From Akkermansiaceae bacterium (GTDB lineage Bacteria; Verrucomicrobiota; Verrucomicrobiia; Verrucomicrobiales; Akkermansiaceae), in contig JALOTR010000122.1 of assembly GCA_025457805.1 (NCBI GenBank), positions 1-7,329 on the forward strand: a DNA stretch of 7,329 nucleotides. Direction: 5' to 3'. Position 1 is the first letter of the stretch. Every line of letters begins with the position of its first letter. Of the stretch, positions 7,163 through 7,329 are shown one piece after another. A program made the translations under genes and the position numbers. Under the pieces are notes generated by a model. That model saw only the letters and a program-made list of their open reading frames with translations, did not search any database and was not told the DNA's origin.

Positions 7163-7321
7163 TCAAACAGGAGCCTTACCCGCTGTGGCCGACAGCGCCT
7201 TGATGGTTTGGCCATTTGTTTGGATCAGGTGCCCACCTTCCCTCGCCGAGGAAATCCATGACAAGATCGCCAAGGCTGAGATCGAAAACTTCATGGCAGG
7301 CAGCTTCGCCGCCATCTTCAT
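7163..7321 (-). CDS. Possible small secreted protein, uncertain
   Basis: A minus-strand frame beginning at ATG 7321 or, better, ATG 7294 reads MKFSISALAILSWISSA, a textbook Sec signal peptide, then REGGHLIQTNGQTIKALSAT to a TGA at 7165-7163. From 7294 it is only 43 aa, so it would be a very short exported peptide or a broken gene. The same frame resumes after the TGA as FRSSLLALDELFKGSNPRQ and ends in an ATGA overlap with the next gene at 7106. Third codon positions are mostly G or C, but the same base phase also serves a plus-strand frame, so base bias cannot decide. Other overlapping readings exist. I list this as a candidate only. Confidence 0.28.
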   Translation of the reverse strand: MKMAAKLPAMKFSISALAILSWISSAREGGHLIQTNGQTIKALSATAGKAPV

Positions 7322-7329
7322 AGGTAGCG

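Noticed and set aside
7163..7165. TGA as a selenocysteine codon
   Set aside because: No SECIS-like hairpin or selenoprotein family context could be recognised around it.
7176..7328. Minus-strand frame, open at the edge, reading EVFDLSLGDLVMDFLGEGRW to a TAA, as a toxin C-terminus
   Set aside because: About 54% G/C at third positions over the 24 codons counted, against about 79% in the overlapping frames, and no recognisable domain. It is kept only as an alternative reading.
7110..7329. Plus-strand frame open to the edge reading PSLAEEIHDKIAKAEIENF
   Set aside because: Codon bias is good, but there is no good start or ribosome site, the early part is unlike a protein, and neighbouring genes run the other way. 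More sequence past 7329 would decide.

Overview
The window looks like a chromosomal segment of a Verrucomicrobiota bacterium of the Luteolibacter/Haloferula kind (class inferred). The reasons are a GC-rich genome with C/G-ending codons, a surface protein combining autotransporter-associated beta-strand repeats with a VPEP...RRRRS PEP-CTERM tail, a lone pseudopilin with a FTLVELLVVIAI N-terminus, and weak Shine-Dalgarno signals. No mobile-element gene, rRNA or CRISPR array is visible.

Layout. (1) 1-1077, + strand: the 3' part of a PEP-CTERM/autotransporter-repeat surface protein, open at the window edge. (2) 1150-1878, +: a type II secretion-type pseudopilin. (3) 1885-2688, -: panB (ketopantoate hydroxymethyltransferase), convergent with the pseudopilin and only 6 bp away. 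(4) 2724-2798, -: tRNA-Glu(TTC) with encoded CCA, upstream of panB on the same strand. Its intrinsic terminator lies between the two, and its U-tract contains the TTG start of the longest panB frame. The homology-supported panB start is a GTG 36 nt further in. (5) 3006-4982, +: a complete transketolase, divergent from the tRNA. (6) 4983-5621: a gene-free block of composite palindromic repeats, with a 25-bp tandem, two copies of a ~148-bp unit carrying two nested stem-loops, a third truncated copy of the last 67 bp, and three 9-bp TCCGTG units. (7) 5622-7329, -: a co-directional cluster of small unrecognised genes. From upstream to downstream these are an uncertain secreted small ORF at the window edge, a ~121-aa membrane protein that may be frameshifted from a longer gene, a ~111-aa soluble protein with a GHTRSKM motif, and a 195-aa four-helix membrane protein whose stop codon lies inside the 9-bp repeats.

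The housekeeping genes (panB for pantothenate/CoA, tkt for the pentose phosphate pathway, tRNA-Glu) share no pathway and are simply neighbours. The surface protein and pseudopilin are both exported and typical of this phylum, but nothing ties them functionally. The two parts most worth following are the structured repeat block and the minus-strand cluster of unknown genes. No known defence, toxin or biosynthetic system could be identified with confidence.
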